From the NCBI GenBank assembly GCA_018857735.1, contig JABMCL010002470.1, forward strand, positions 1,026,001 to 1,090,000: DNA of 64,000 nucleotides, read 5' to 3'. A program made the translations under genes and the position numbers. Each line of letters starts with the position of its first letter. Within the stretch, counting starts at the first letter, position 1. Source of the stretch: Alviniconcha marisindica (lineage: Eukaryota > Mollusca > Gastropoda > Provannidae). Below are positions 24,304 to 36,049 of the stretch, piece after piece. Under the pieces are notes generated by a model. The model did no database searches. It was not told the DNA's origin and saw nothing but the letters and a program-made list of their open reading frames with translations.

Positions 24304-27075
24304 CTGGAATTACACACGCCTCCTTATCAGTATCATACATCTATGTATAAAAATAAGTTGTTGTTCTTTAAATCACCCACAGCTGGGGCCACAATATCAA
24401 ACTAAAGAAACATGCTCAAAAATCAAATCACAGAAAAATCACAACACTTAACAAGAACATGCTAACAAAAACAAAAGTCCACATAAATACACAAATGACC
24501 AGTAATGCAGTGCAAAAGGGGTTTGGGCGTTTGGGGGAAGGGGGTATTCAGGATTTGAAAACTAACATTCCTTACTTTGTTCCACACACAAAATTGCAGA
24601 TGACCCCCTAAAAAAATCATATTTTTTATTTAATCTAACGAGAAATTTGACAGGGTGGCTTACGTCTGTACCTACTAATTACATGCACAGGTCACTGTCA
24701 TCAGTCATATTAATCATAGTACAGATCATCAGAAAGCAGGTTGGCTTACAAAGTGTCCCCAACACCCACTTTTAGGTTAGGTGAGGGTTTTAATATCCGT
24801 ATCCCACAGTTTGCAATCCTTTCTTCCCCCAAGTGTTCATCTTACATCATCACCATCATCAGGTACTTGCATGACGTTTTTGTCCCTCTCAGCTCAACAG
24901 TTGCATTCCTCAAGTCATCCTTTCACACAATACTCTTGAACACAGACCATCTTCCAGCTGGACTGAACTTTTGTCAGTTTTAATTGGTACCAGTTCAGTC
25001 ATTCTCATTTCATGCCTGGCTTCTACACAATACCCTGCCACACTTATTGAGTGTATACGTTTATTAGGCCAAAAGCTCTCTGGATACAGTTTTCACCCTA
25101 TACAATTTCTTGATGCAGGGTTCACCCATGGACTATTCTTCCTGCTCATAGATCTCATTGTTGGTGTCACAGTCCTGGTAAGTGTCCAAGTTGCAAATTA
25201 TGGATTTCATCTCCTTTGTTGTTGTTTGTATTGGTGAGTTTCCATGAATGGGAAAAATCTATGCAAAACCAGCTCTTTCTTTTTTAGCTTTTGTTTTGTC
25301 ATTGCACCCGAACTATTCATCCTGATGTGCCCTGTGCATTTAACAGGACATGAGAACCAACCAATCATTACCAGCTGTGCATGCAAAGTCATGGGTTCTT
25401 CAAATTTGCATTGTGTTGCATTGTCGGTTACTCCTAATGCTGAGGTGACCCTGTGTGACTGGACAAGAACTAATTAATCTCTTCTGTTTGTCTGTTGCTA
25501 TCTCTGATGGGGGGGTGGGGGGGAGCAATGTTTTGCACATTTTGTGTATATCGTTTGGAGTTGGCCGTTTTTAAGTTGAACGTGAAATGCATGCACCTAG
25601 GGCTCGTGTGAAAAAGAACCCACTATTATTATTTTGCATTGTGGTGTTAAACTGTTCCTTGTAACCTTTTCCATGTTTCAGTCTTGCTGGCATACTCATG
25701 GATGTGCATGTCCATTGGAAATTAATAACTGCATTAGCTGTGCATAGTGGTTCAAAGCTGGAAGTTCAAACACCAGGACTTGACGAGTCAAAGAACTAAG
25801 ATGCACTGCTGTCAACTTGATCCATGTAACTGTAATGGCACCAAATGGTGTCACTGTCAGAAGCAATCTTCCTTGATCACAGGTGGTGGTTCCATGAACA
25901 GTTCTCTTCTTTCTCTCTCTCTTTTTTCTTCTTCAAAGATTGTGACAGACTTCCTCTGATGCATTTTGTTATTTCAATTTCAGTTTAACAATGTGATCAG
26001 AATGTAACACACTTTCTTCAGTAACGTACATGTTACCTAGCTTTAAAGTTTTGTTTTGCATGAGGGTTTGTTTGTTAGTTGGTGCTTTGAGCCCAGTCAA
26101 CCACATACTGCATGAGGGAGATGGAAAGAAAGACAGGGAAGAGAGAGAGACTGGAGATGTGCAGAATTTCACACAACAGGGTACAACTTGATTCATAATC
26201 ACATATTCACTCAGCATAACATTTATTTTCCACTCAGTTACTTTTGCTTCCTTTTTATTGGCTTTTTCTGTTGGTACATCACACTTTCAACTTCCAGACA
26301 GGCAACTTTAATCCATAACTGAGCACATGCTCTTGTACCAACATCAACATCACAATAACAAACAAACATACTACTGGAAAACTACTGACAAAACCTAGCC
26401 CTCTGCCTCCATGGGCACAGGGTAATACAACAGACCATACACATGTACACACTCTCCAACACAGCATGTAAAACATTTGCAGCTGCTGTGAATGTGATTA
26501 TGCACAACAGACAGGTCATGAAAAACTAGAATGCTCAGAACCCTTCTGTAGGTAACTTAATGGGTCATAATATGCTCATGGTAAGACATCACAGATAAAT
26601 TAATGCACAACATTCAGTAAGTATACAATGCGTAATGGACCTGCCCGTATGCAGCATTTCCAGTCTGTGAAATATTAGAGCAACTCCACAGCAGCCAACC
26701 TTGTTTATGAAACGTAACATGAATTTCTAACTGGGGAAAAGTAAAATCCAATTCAAGCACTCTCCCACCCCTACCCCCACCCTGCCGCACACGCACATTC
26801 AAAAAGATGACCCACCTACCCACTATAGACAGGGAATCTGAACAAAAACAAAAATTATAGTTATTAAGCCAACTATCCTTTGACAACTGCCCAACTCGGC
26901 TCCCATGGTGGAAGTACCAGCTGGGTTTTTTTTTTAAAGTACACAATCTCTCCAAGACACCGTGACTGCTTTTCTTCCAACACATTACACTTGTGAGTCT
27001 TTTGCAAGACCTTTCCAGGCACCAAAACCCCCATTCCAACATTTTTGCCAAGCTGCCTTGCAGTCCTAAAATCCT
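24304..27075 (-). other. Spacer between T21 and T22
   Basis: About 2.8 kb without a supported exon. A trace of finger 1 (LLCE-like, then TGLKAPTNK) may survive at 26.04-26.19 kb but is too weak to call. A retroposon-like phrase (cacctagggctcgtgtgaaaaagaaccc followed by attatt) lies near 25.59-25.64 kb. Confidence 0.5.
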
Positions 27076-27593
27076 TCAGTCTCCTCCACCATCCTCTTGG
27101 TTACCCAGGGCAGTGGGAAAAGATTGCAAGGCTTTGAGTTTGTTGCAGTGTCCTTCACGAAGATGCTGACGAAGGCTAGATTTGTAAGTGTAAGAGTTGG
27201 AACAGAACGGGCACGTGTGAGCCTTGATGTTGTTGTGCATATTAAGATGATCATGAAACAGCTCTCTGACAGTGAAACCTTTCCCACAGACAGGGCAGGT
27301 GTGGGGGTGCTTTTTCAGGTGAACCCGATTTGTGTGTCCTATCAGACCAGTCCTTGAGGTGAACACGGCACCACACATTTTACAGCAAAGGGTACTTGAA
27401 GGAGATTTGGCTTTAGAAGGCAAGAGTGCAGAAGCTTTACTGTGAGCTTGATAATGCATAGTATTCAAACCAAGCAGGACCGAGGTGGAGGAGTCGGAAT
27501 GCCCAGGAGGAAAGTGTTTTGGGTCAAGACTTTTCATCACCATGGCCTCAGGAGCTGCAGTATCTGACAACCCTGGGTACATCCATTCCGACC
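27076..27593 (-). CDS. T21: three-finger terminal exon
   Basis: The acceptor gtatttccag|GG gives Gly (GSEWMYPGLSD). The fingers are F1 CKMCGAVFTSRTGLIGHTNRVH, F2 CPVCGKGFTVRELFHDHLNMH and F3 CPFCSNSYTYKSSLRQHLREGHC. The F3 end has both H at X4 and C at X5, so it could close as C2H2 or C2HC. The tail of 23 residues (NKLKALQSFPTALGNQEDGGGD) is acidic at its end. Confidence 0.88.
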
Positions 27594-27769
27594 CTGGAAA
27601 TACATTGGATTTTTGTGTAAATATTATCTCAGTCACATATCCACAATCAATTGCACACAGAACAGTTATATTTCCTACTTGAAGAAACAAATCCCTCTAT
27701 ATAAAGTGAACACAACTCCACTAATGGCCAAAGTGGGATGGTATTACAACAAAAGTTACATTCAAATCT

Positions 27770-28220
27770 TTCTACATATTGCACATGGACATGTTTTTGG
27801 AGGCTGGTCTTACGGGCCTAAGAGACGCAACAGAGGGGACACCTGTGAGCTTTTATGTTGCTGTGCATATTCATGTTGTCACTGCAAATCTCTGGTACAG
27901 CACACCTTTCCCACAGATGCTGCATACGTGTGGTTCTTTCTTTGAAAGGACAGCACTGCCACCAATGTGCTGTTGGAGACTACCTCCCATGATAAAGATG
28001 GCTTCACAAAATTCATACGGCAAAATCCTGGACGAGGCTTTTCTGAATAAAAGACATGGAATGCCCATGGCTGGTTTCACCGAGTTGCAGTTGGGGCAGT
28101 AAGCTGATAGCCCAGTGGAGCGTCAGTGGTGCCTTCACTTTTCAATGCAGGCACTTGCAAACTGTGCAAGCTAAAAAATTAGGATTTTTGGTGAGAATCT
28201 TGGCAAGTTCCGTCTTGACC
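27770..28220 (-). pseudogene. Pseudo-exon 6 (decayed three-finger terminal exon)
   Basis: The acceptor gtgtttccag|GG is intact, but the phase-1 frame stops at TAG after 16 residues (GSRRNLPRFS...). Finger 1 survives as ILPYEFCEAIF with the first zinc Cys changed to Tyr, and finger 2 starts well (HVCSICGKG) before a frameshift. In another frame MNMHSNIKAHRCPLCCVS*ARKTSLQKH is the linker and finger 3 with one internal stop. The decay appears relatively recent, since splice site and motifs are still clear. Confidence 0.8.
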
Positions 28221-28750
28221 CTGGAAACACCCATCAGTGAATGTCTGTCCATATCACTTGTCCTGTTTGTCCTATGGACAACCAAAAACTACCTCAATCC
28301 CATTCCACATCTCAACTACATTCCACACAGATTCCTTCCGATATGTATTCAAAGAGAATCAACTGAAGGAGTAATGAGCCTTATGTGTAAACTGTATGAA
28401 TGAAAAAGATGTACATGATAAAAGTGGCCCTGACTCAAGCAGAAACCCTAAAACAAAGAAGAATAAGAAAAAAAGAAAAAAAAGTGCAAAAGGAGAATAA
28501 AAAATATAAAACAATATTAAAAAAATGGCAGAGGCAAGACAGTATCAGATAGTCTTGCAAAATAGCCCTGGAAAAAGAACCAGAAACACTGTACTGCCAA
28601 CAAACATACTGTCTAAAACTGTAAAAGTTAAAGGAAATGCATAATGAAGCACTGTGCCATTTTTTTAATCTCTCTAATTGCTACTTTTGTCAACTTGATC
28701 AGGGGTTGCAATGCCCATCTTCATCCTAAATTATGAAAGAGTCCGAGATT
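28221..28750 (-). other. A-rich spacer between T20 and pseudo-exon 6
   Basis: There is a run of AAGAA/AAAA near 28455-28530. Nothing else is supported. Confidence 0.5.
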
Positions 28751-29241
28751 TCACAGCACATACTTGTTTTTTGTACACACTCCATCCCGCACATGCTGCC
28801 AGAGATTCCTTTTGTACGTAAATGTGCTGGAACAATTGGAACATTTGTGTGCCTTGACATTGTTGTGCATGTTCATATGGTCCTCATAGTATTCTCTTCT
28901 GTCAAAACCTTTCCCACATATTGGGCAGACACGGGAATGCCTTTGTGCCGAAAGAGCATGATCAGTGTGCGCCACAAGTCCACTCTTAAAAGCTTCAGCA
29001 GGGGTAATACAGGAAACCCCTGTCCAGATGTTCCGAACACGATTTCTGTCACGTATGTCAGTATCACTCATTTGATGCTTGATTGAGCTCATATCCTCAG
29101 GCACAGATGCAGAAGACTTAGGTTGTTGAAGGGAATCTCTTGACCAAGATGACATTCTTGACAGCCTTGAAGGTGTTGGCTGACTGATGCTCGTTTGATC
29201 AAGCGAGGCTTTAGACAATCCAGGAGGAGTCCAGACAGACC
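28751..29241 (-). CDS. T20: terminal exon with eroded finger 1
   Basis: The acceptor atatttccag|GG gives Gly (GSVWTPPGLSK). Finger 1 is damaged: the region reads VSCITPAEAFKSGLVAHTDHA, with the second Cys replaced and the final His displaced. F2 CPICGKGFDRREYYEDHMNMH and F3 CSNCSSTFTYKRNLWQHVRDGVC (C2HC) are intact and the frame is open throughout. The linker between the F1 remnant and F2 is unusual (ALSAQRHSRV). A minus-strand ATTAAA lies about 85 bases past the stop. Confidence 0.78.
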
Positions 29242-29458
29242 CTGGAAATATAGGGCATTTCTGTCACACATCACAGCTGTAGTATACGACACAGTACAGA
29301 CAACCAGACAGAAACTTTTCCATGGACACAACAGAGCAAGCACTGCAGGGAAGGGTCAATTATCAGTGCAGAAATAAAGAAATAAATACACTAAAACCAA
29401 AAGTAAGATTCAACACCATCAAACTCGCACTACACAATATGCCTGACATCTGTCACAT

Positions 29459-29874
29459 CTAACTGGAGTTTCTCTGTTTCTTGCAGACACCAGAACGAAC
29501 ATGGCGTCTGAGATTGGTTTTGTATGTAAAGTAAGCAGAGCACTGTGCACACTGGTGCGGCTTGATGTTGTTGTGCATGTTCATGTGGTCGCTGAAGTGC
29601 TCATTCTGACAAAATCCCTTTCCACACAGGGTGCATACAAACTGATGCCTGTTCAAATGAACGCTGTTTGTGTGTCCTATAAGTTCCGAGTTGGAGGCAA
29701 ACGTTGCAGAACAGAATTCACACTGCAAAATCTTTGAAGCAGTCATGTGACCTGCAGGTTCATGGTCAGTGAAAGCTGATATCTGTGACATTGAGCCCCA
29801 CAGCGGAGTGGTGTGAGCTGCTTCACTGGCTGCTGGTTTTGACAGTCCTCCATAGCTCCTGTAACTCTCTGACC
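29459..29874 (-). CDS. T19: three-finger terminal exon
   Basis: The acceptor tgtgtttccag|GG gives Gly (GSESYRSYGG). The fingers are F1 CEFCSATFASNSELIGHTNSVH, F2 CTLCGKGFCQNEHFSDHMNMH with linker NNIKPHQ, and F3 CAQCSAYFTYKTNLRRHVRSGVC (C2HC). The leader is short (about 60 residues) and the tail is KKQRNSS. Confidence 0.88.
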
Positions 29875-29884
29875 CTGGAAACAC

Positions 29885-30770
29885 ACAGGAGCATCAATGT
29901 CACACTCCAGGAGAAAAAGCACCGACGTCCCACTTGACAAGATAAAACATCAATGTCCCACCAAACATGATTATGCATTGGTGTTCCGCTTGAAAACATA
30001 AAGCATTAATGTCCCACCTGATGAAATCAAGAACTGATATCCCACCCGACACAATATGGTTGAAATGTTCTCAGAAACACAATAAAGCATCTATATCCCA
30101 CCAAACGAGATAAAGCATCAACACACAATCCCTGAGGTGATAAAGTACCAATGTTCTCCTACACAAGAAAGGCATCAATGTCCAACTCATCAGAATAATG
30201 ACTCAAATCTCCTACTCAACAGGATACAAATCAATGTCCCACCAAACAAGACAAAGCATCATGTCCCACAAAGCGAGAAAATGCATCTATGTACCATCTG
30301 ATGACATACAGTGATAAAGAAGACACATGAGAAACGAAAGCTCTAGATCCTCTCCAACCAGAAGGAAAACGTTATGTCCCACCTGACAAGATTAAGCATC
30401 AATGTCCCACTCAACAAACGCATCCGATGTCCAAGTGACACAAAAAAAGAATCAGTGTTGCGCCTGACGAAATAAAGTATCAACAAGATCAAGGATCAAT
30501 GTCCCATCTGCTGATCCAGCCACAAAAAGAATCCACCTAACACGCAGTGAGATAAGCCTCTAAGTCTAATCCTATCAAGATGAGTAGGACTATGAGATGA
30601 AGCATCATAATCACCCTCTCACCCAAGATAATGTATCTATGCCATGCCTGACAAGATACACTATGTGTCCCATCTGAGCAGACAACACATCAGTCATTGT
30701 CACACCTATGAAATAAAGCACCACCATCACGCCAGACATAGACATCAATGTTGGCTACAAAAGAGCTTTT
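29885..30770. repeat. Degenerate minisatellite, unit about 35-40 bp
   Basis: The phrase (gat)aaagcatcaatgtcccacc(tgacaa) recurs some 20 times with heavy divergence. The array begins within about 15 bases of the T19 acceptor and fills most of the T18-T19 spacer. Beyond it (30.8-31.3 kb) I see no exon. Confidence 0.8.
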
Positions 30771-31320
30771 CGCAGAGCTTAAACATGCTCAAATTGTAAG
30801 TCTAGTTTGTGAATTACTTGCTATTCAACTTCTTTCAGCGGCCAGTAACCTGTGATGGTCAGAAAGGCAAAATGAAATTATTAAATCATAAATCCGAGTT
30901 TGATCCACAGTTCGTCACTTGCACTAGATTATCATTAATGCATGTTGGAAGAGATTTGAGGAAATGATGCTGAATGAACCAGGAAGGCAGACTATTTCGG
31001 TAGGTGAAGCATGCTGATCTATTCCAGGCAAGACGACCTTAGGTAGTGCTCTGGATTATCAACAGAAGGGAGCTTAATAGGAGTGCTGTGCAAAGTGCAC
31101 ATGAATACTATCAAACCTTTCAACCTACACGCCTTCATTCAAAGACCGAATGTGTACAGCCTCTCTGGAGCACCAATAATGTTACTGAAACTTCCCAAAC
31201 TGACCCAAACTTCCAAAATCCTTCTGTTCATTTTTCTGTTGCATTCACTGGCTGTGATTTTTGTTAACTAAAACTATACTCTATAGTGTTTTGATGCTGA
31301 CTGGAGGCCCACAGACCCGA

Positions 31321-31326
31321 TTTATT
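31321..31326 (-). promoter_or_regulatory. Candidate poly(A) signal for T18
   Basis: This minus-strand AATAAA lies about 217 bases after the T18 stop codon. Confidence 0.35.
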
Positions 31327-31542
31327 CACTCGTGTATTTAACTGTTAGTGAGCCTTCGTGGACGTATTTATAAGTACATCTGATCTTCTGCTGTGCACGC
31401 CTGTTATGGTGATGTACAGATGGTGTACCAAAGAAGTACTCTGCATTCTTTCACCGAGTAATGATCCAAGCCCAGCACTACTTTCAACAAAATGAAAAAA
31501 TGGTTTTCAACCCACATGGATCAACTGCAGAAACGGACGAAC

Positions 31543-32036
31543 TCAGGATGTGGCATGTCTGTGCATCCATTTGTCACAGGTACCACTGCGGATATGTGTA
31601 TTGAGATTAGTCAGCTGAGTGAATGACCTCAGACACTTGGGGCAGGTGTGTGCCTTGATGTTGTTGTGAGCATTAACATGGTCACTGAAGCGGTATTTCC
31701 TTGTGAATCCCTTGCCACAGATGGGGCAGGTGTAACTGTACTTCTTCTTTAAATGAACTACATTGAGGTGCTCTTTGTGCCGTATCCCCGATGTGAATGT
31801 AGCATCGCAAAATTCACAAAGAAATATCTTGGGAGTTCTCTTCCTAATGTTTGCAGATGCTCCTGATGTCCTTCCCTCCAGGTGAATTTTCCTGTCATCT
31901 GAAAGCATTCCTGGAGGGGCCAAGCATTCTGGATAGTAATCCTTGGAACGCTCTTGCAAATCAACTAGCACTTCATGGCTGGCTGTAGTTTGGTTGGCAT
32001 GATGTTCCGACAATCCTGTGCAGTTCCACTGTGACC
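31543..32036 (-). CDS. T18: three-finger terminal exon
   Basis: The acceptor gtgttcccag|GG gives Gly (GSQWNCTGLSE). The fingers are F1 CEFCDATFTSGIRHKEHLNVVH, F2 CPICGKGFTRKYRFSDHVNAH and F3 CPKCLRSFTQLTNLNTHIRSGTC (C2HC). The leader LVDLQERSKDYYPE matches those of T15 and T16 in spacing, so T18 may preserve the finger 1 that those exons lost. An AATAAA lies about 217 bases past the stop. Confidence 0.88.
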
Positions 32037-32346
32037 CTGGGAACACACGAGATTGAGAGTGTTCATAATCCTCAGCCATCCCCAACTCACCACCCAACAT
32101 GCCATATCCTCTACTCAAGAATGACCATTCATATTATAGCAAGATAACAGTTCAGTACAGCAGTCACCTGGGTTATCTGCGAGTGGCACAAAGATACAAT
32201 AGACACAGAAGTCATATAAACCACCTGGAACTGATCGTAGACTAGCTGTGTGTGAAACCTGCGGACATGTTGTGCACGAAACACAACTTCAGATAATTTG
32301 CTCCAATAATGAAATTCTCAAAGTGCACACTTGAGAGCGAGAGATT

Positions 32347-32867
32347 TCAAGAGTGTGCAACATCAGCTTGTTTGACTGGAGCATAGAGTGGCAGTGCTTT
32401 TTTGTTTGAACAAACACCACGTCGAAGATGCCTGCGCAGATTGGTTTCAAAGGAAAAAGAAGACAAACATGTTGGGCACTTGTGAGCCTTAATGTTCTTG
32501 TGCTTGTTCATGTGATCATTATAGCCTTCTTTCCTGGCAAAGCCCTTCCCGCAGAGGTCACACAAAAATGGATATTTCTTTAGATGTATCCGGTCAGTGT
32601 GTTCACGGAGACCACCTGGCGAAGCAAATGTGGCATCACAAAATTCACACAGCAGAATCCTGGAATATATTTTGTGAGCAGAAACCGAGCCAGACCCACT
32701 CAGTGAGCCACTCTCTGGTGAGATCTCTAGTTTCACCCTTGCAGGGATGCCAGGGGACCTGCCCGGGTCTTCGTGCAATTCCTGTTTGAAGTGATGGATA
32801 TCTGCTGAGGAGGAGAGAAGCTGCATTCCCTCAGCTCCCATTAATCTTGAATATCTTCGCCGAGGCC
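32347..32867 (-). CDS. T17: three-finger terminal exon
   Basis: The acceptor tgtgtttccag|GG gives Gly (GPRRRYSRLMG). The fingers are F1 CEFCDATFASPGGLREHTDRIH, F2 CDLCGKGFARKEGYNDHMNKH with linker KNIKAHK, and F3 CPTCLSSFSFETNLRRHLRRGVC (C2HC). The leader of about 80 residues includes acidic and Ser/Gly-rich stretches; the 17-residue tail (SNKKALPLYAPVKQ...) is longer than usual. Confidence 0.88.
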
Positions 32868-33158
32868 CTGGAAACACATGGAACTTTGTCATTTCTCTCA
32901 CTATGCACAGCCATTTGAAGTTGTCTCAATCCTGACAAGAAACCACATGAAGATGTCTCATTCCTTACAAGGAAACACAAAAGAAACTGAATAACACTTT
33001 AATTGTGGAACTCAAAGTAACAAAACTTTAAACACCACATATAGTGATATACAGTAACACATTTATGTGCACTTGCAGTTACACACTGACACAAGTTAAG
33101 CAAGGTTCAGTTATGCTAGCACTTTTACATAAACACACTCATTTTGCAATCAAAATGT

Positions 33159-33556
33159 TTACAGTGACGACATGTACTTTGTGCAAACGCCATTACGAAG
33201 ATGTCTCTTGACATCTGAGGCGAATGTGAAACGTTTGGAACATTTTGGACACGTGTGTGCCTTGATTTTGTTGTGTGCGTTGACGTGATCCATGAAGCGA
33301 TACTTTTTGGTGAATCCTTTATCACAGACCGGGCAACTGTAAAGACCCATAGCACGAGTTCTCTTTACGTCAAACGATGCTGCCAAAATATTGCTCCCTT
33401 GATGGCTTGCTCCTCTATTTGAAAGGATCCTATCAGGTTCTGAGGAATCCTGGTTGCATCTCTTGGACTGACGATGCACATAAACTAACGATTCGTGGAC
33501 AGTTGGAAGTGGGTTGGCATAAGGTTCCGACAATCCTGGGTAGTTCCACTCTGTCC
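33159..33556 (-). CDS. T16: terminal exon with two fingers (finger 1 absent)
   Basis: The acceptor gtgttgccag|GG gives Gly (GTEWNYPGLSE). The acceptor has ttgccag instead of ttcccag, the only structural difference from its twin T15. F2 is CPVCDKGFTKKYRFMDHVNAH and F3 is CPKCSKRFTFASDVKRHLRNGVC (C2HC). The F2 helix KYRFMDHVNAH is also close to T18, a three-finger exon, so this group of exons shares segments. The tail is TKYMSSL. Confidence 0.86.
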
Positions 33557-33849
33557 CTGGCAACACACGAGATCGACTTTCCATCATTTCTTGGTCATAC
33601 AACAGAATTCCTTTCTTTCTTTTTTTTTGATACATCAAACAGAACTTAAATTTTAAAAATGCCTGCATTAACTCCAAGTAACACAAAAATATCCCACTGA
33701 ACATGTTAAAACAAGTCACGCATTTGTTATATGAGCAAAAAGATCATGCCAACAAATTCAAAATCACATGCACATTTGCTACCCGGTTCTACATTTTTAT
33801 AAGCTCTCATTCTGTCTTGCAAATGTAAGCAAGTTTGATGCCAATGTTT

Positions 33850-34110
33850 TCCCTCCTTGCAATCTTTATCAGATTTTTTGGACAGCTGAGAGTTATGCAA
33901 TATTTAAGTATAGTGTGAAACATTTAAAACACACTGGACATACATGTGCCTCAATCCTGTTATCTTGGGACCATTCATCTTTCTATGCAATCCTACTCGA
34001 ACAATCCTGTATCGTATATGGGCTGTATTCTCCTCTCATTCAGTCACTAGCAAGTTTTAAATGTGACACAATGCCCCCTGTGACCATCCACACACCACCA
34101 GACAAAAACC
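33850..34110 (-). pseudogene. Pseudo-exon 5 (decayed two-finger terminal exon)
   Basis: The readable core is NRIEAHVCPVCFKCFTLYLN, the linker and finger 3 of a T15/T16-like exon, preceded by degenerate sequence with an in-frame stop (CSSRIA*KDEWSQD). The helix and the last zinc ligand are lost. It sits between T15 and T16 and may be a third copy of that duplication. Confidence 0.55.
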
Positions 34111-34281
34111 AAGATGTTTTTTTTAATTAAATACTGTTTTGAATATTTATCTCAAGTGACCTGTTTTGTTCTTTGCAAATGAAGAACCTTAGGAACACAT
34201 TTTATATTTAATTCTTACAATAAAAATCAGAAATGAACTTTCCTCCCAACGCACACCCCAAAAAATCTAGTTAATATAACA

Positions 34282-34287
34282 TTTATT
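34282..34287 (-). promoter_or_regulatory. Candidate poly(A) signal for T15
   Basis: This minus-strand AATAAA lies about 48 bases after the T15 stop codon, which would give a very short 3' UTR. Confidence 0.45.
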
Positions 34288-34334
34288 AAAAGAGGTTCCT
34301 TCTGTGAAGGCACATGTGTTCAACACTTTGTTAT

Positions 34335-34732
34335 TTAGGCTGATGATGAGTGTTTAGTGCAAACACCATTACGTAAATGTCTTGTGACATCCGACGAGAA
34401 TGTGAAGCGCTTTGAGCACTTGGGACAGGTGTGTGCCTTGATTCTGTTGTGCGCATTGACATGATCAGTGAAAAACCATTTCTTTGCGAACCCTTTGCCA
34501 CAGATGGGGCAAGTATAACGATTCTTTGCAGGAGTTTTCTTCACACTGGCCGATTCTGCTAAAAAACTGCCGTCTAGATGGCTTGTTCCCCCATCTGAAA
34601 GCATCCTTTGAGGGTCTCTGGAATCGAAGCAATATCTCTTGGATTGATGAGGCAAAGAAACTAATGATTCATGGACAGTTGGAAGTTGGTTGGCACGCAG
34701 TTCCGACAATCCTGGGTAGTTCCACTGTGACC
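34335..34732 (-). CDS. T15: terminal exon with two fingers (finger 1 absent)
   Basis: The acceptor gtgttcccag|GG gives Gly (GSQWNYPGLSE). No Cys pair precedes F2 CPICGKGFAKKWFFTDHVNAH, linker NRIKAHT and F3 CPKCSKRFTFSSDVTRHLRNGVC (C2HC). The 398-bp length is identical to T16 and most of the sequence aligns without gaps, including the GLSE...HQSKR leader, so the two are tandem duplicates and the finger 1 loss precedes the duplication. An AATAAA lies only about 50 bases past the stop. Confidence 0.86.
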
Positions 34733-34952
34733 CTGGGAACACATGAGATCGAGAGTTTCCGTCAGTCCTTGCTCATCCGCATCATTAAACACAATTCAAG
34801 CAAACATGACAAGGCACAACTACCTTTCATGACACAGTACCTGAGACAAGGTATCTGGACTACCTGTTAGTGCCAAAGATTCCACTAAATGCGTTTTACA
34901 AACAAGTGATAAGTGATGAGAAACATACACATCTGTTTCAATGCCCCGTTGA

Positions 34953-35443
34953 TCAGGTAGGCGGTGTGTGTTTTGTACAAACACCATTACGAAGATGCCG
35001 TGTGACATCTGATTTGAAAACAAAACGTTTGGAACAATTTGGACATTTATGTGCCTTGATGTTCTTGTGCATGTTCATGTGATCTGTGTATCGTTCACTT
35101 GCAAACATCCCTTTTCCACAAATTTCACAACAGAATGGGTACATCTTGAAATGAATACTGTTGGTGTGTTTCTTCAATCCTTCAGACGTAATGAACTCGG
35201 CATCACAAAATCCACAATGCAGCACAATCTTTGAAGGAATTGTTTGAGAAGATGGAATTATCCCAATCATTTCATTTTGCGGAGTATTCCCAAGGTTCAC
35301 ATCCACTGGTGGTACAGTCTTATTGCCTTGACGATTTTCCAATGAGGCTGGTGATCGAGAGTGAGAGCTGTATGACTGAAGACCAACGGCTGAAGACAGC
35401 ACTTGACCTGTTTCTGCCAATGCATGATGGCGCCAAACTGAAC
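34953..35443 (-). CDS. T14: three-finger terminal exon
   Basis: The acceptor tgttttccag|GT gives Gly (GSVWRHHALAE). The fingers are F1 CGFCDAEFITSEGLKKHTNSIH, F2 CEICGKGMFASERYTDHMNMH with linker KNIKAHK, and F3 CPNCSKRFVFKSDVTRHLRNGVC (C2HC). Finger 3 and the tail TKHTPPT are very close to those of T15 and T16, although T15 and T16 lack finger 1, which points to a mosaic origin by unequal crossing over or gene conversion. Confidence 0.88.
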
Positions 35444-35988
35444 CTGGAAAACACAGCACTGACCTTCCATCATTCGACTCACATAAAATTGTGGTAGATA
35501 CAACTCAACAGTGAAGCAGAACAATGCACTAATCCCATCATCCGAGAATATCCACAACAGAAACTTAAACACAAAAGACGTTCAAAACAAAACAAACAAA
35601 AAACACTGTGAGAAAAGCAGACTGTAGTTATTTTTGTTTTTATTTTTAAAGTTTGTGTGTGCGCACATCAGTTCAGTTTTAGGTGTGACATTTCTTCTTT
35701 TCTTGTAACATACTTGTTAAATACTAAATATGGTGATGACTATAAAACAACCCCCTACACCCCCTGGAAAAAAGCACGACAAAATCCAAAGCTCTGTGGC
35801 AGGGTCTTTGCTTGATTATTGGTTGCAGACACTATCTCACAGATGTTTTCTAAGACTTGTGTTGAATGCATATACTGATCAACAACTTGTGCACCTTGAT
35901 TCCATTGTTCCAATTAAAATGGTCAGTGTAGCTTAAAAACCTCTTTTTTCTTAAAAGCCTTTTCTTCAGTCCAATTGCCCTGATATAC

Positions 35989-36028
35989 AAGTGTGTGTGT
36001 GCGTGTGTGTGCGCGCGCGTGTGTGCAT
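35989..36028. repeat. (GT)n/(GC)n microsatellite
   Basis: An alternating purine-pyrimidine run of gtgtgtgtgcgtgtg with a gcgcgcgc core lies inside pseudo-exon 4. Confidence 0.9.
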
Positions 36029-36049
36029 GTGTTGAATTTTGAAAATATG

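Noticed and set aside
26040..26190. Possible finger 1 relic (CVKFC, then TGLKAPTNK) in the T21-T22 spacer
   Set aside because: Two short similarities at roughly the right distance but separated by low-complexity sequence and without acceptor or later fingers.
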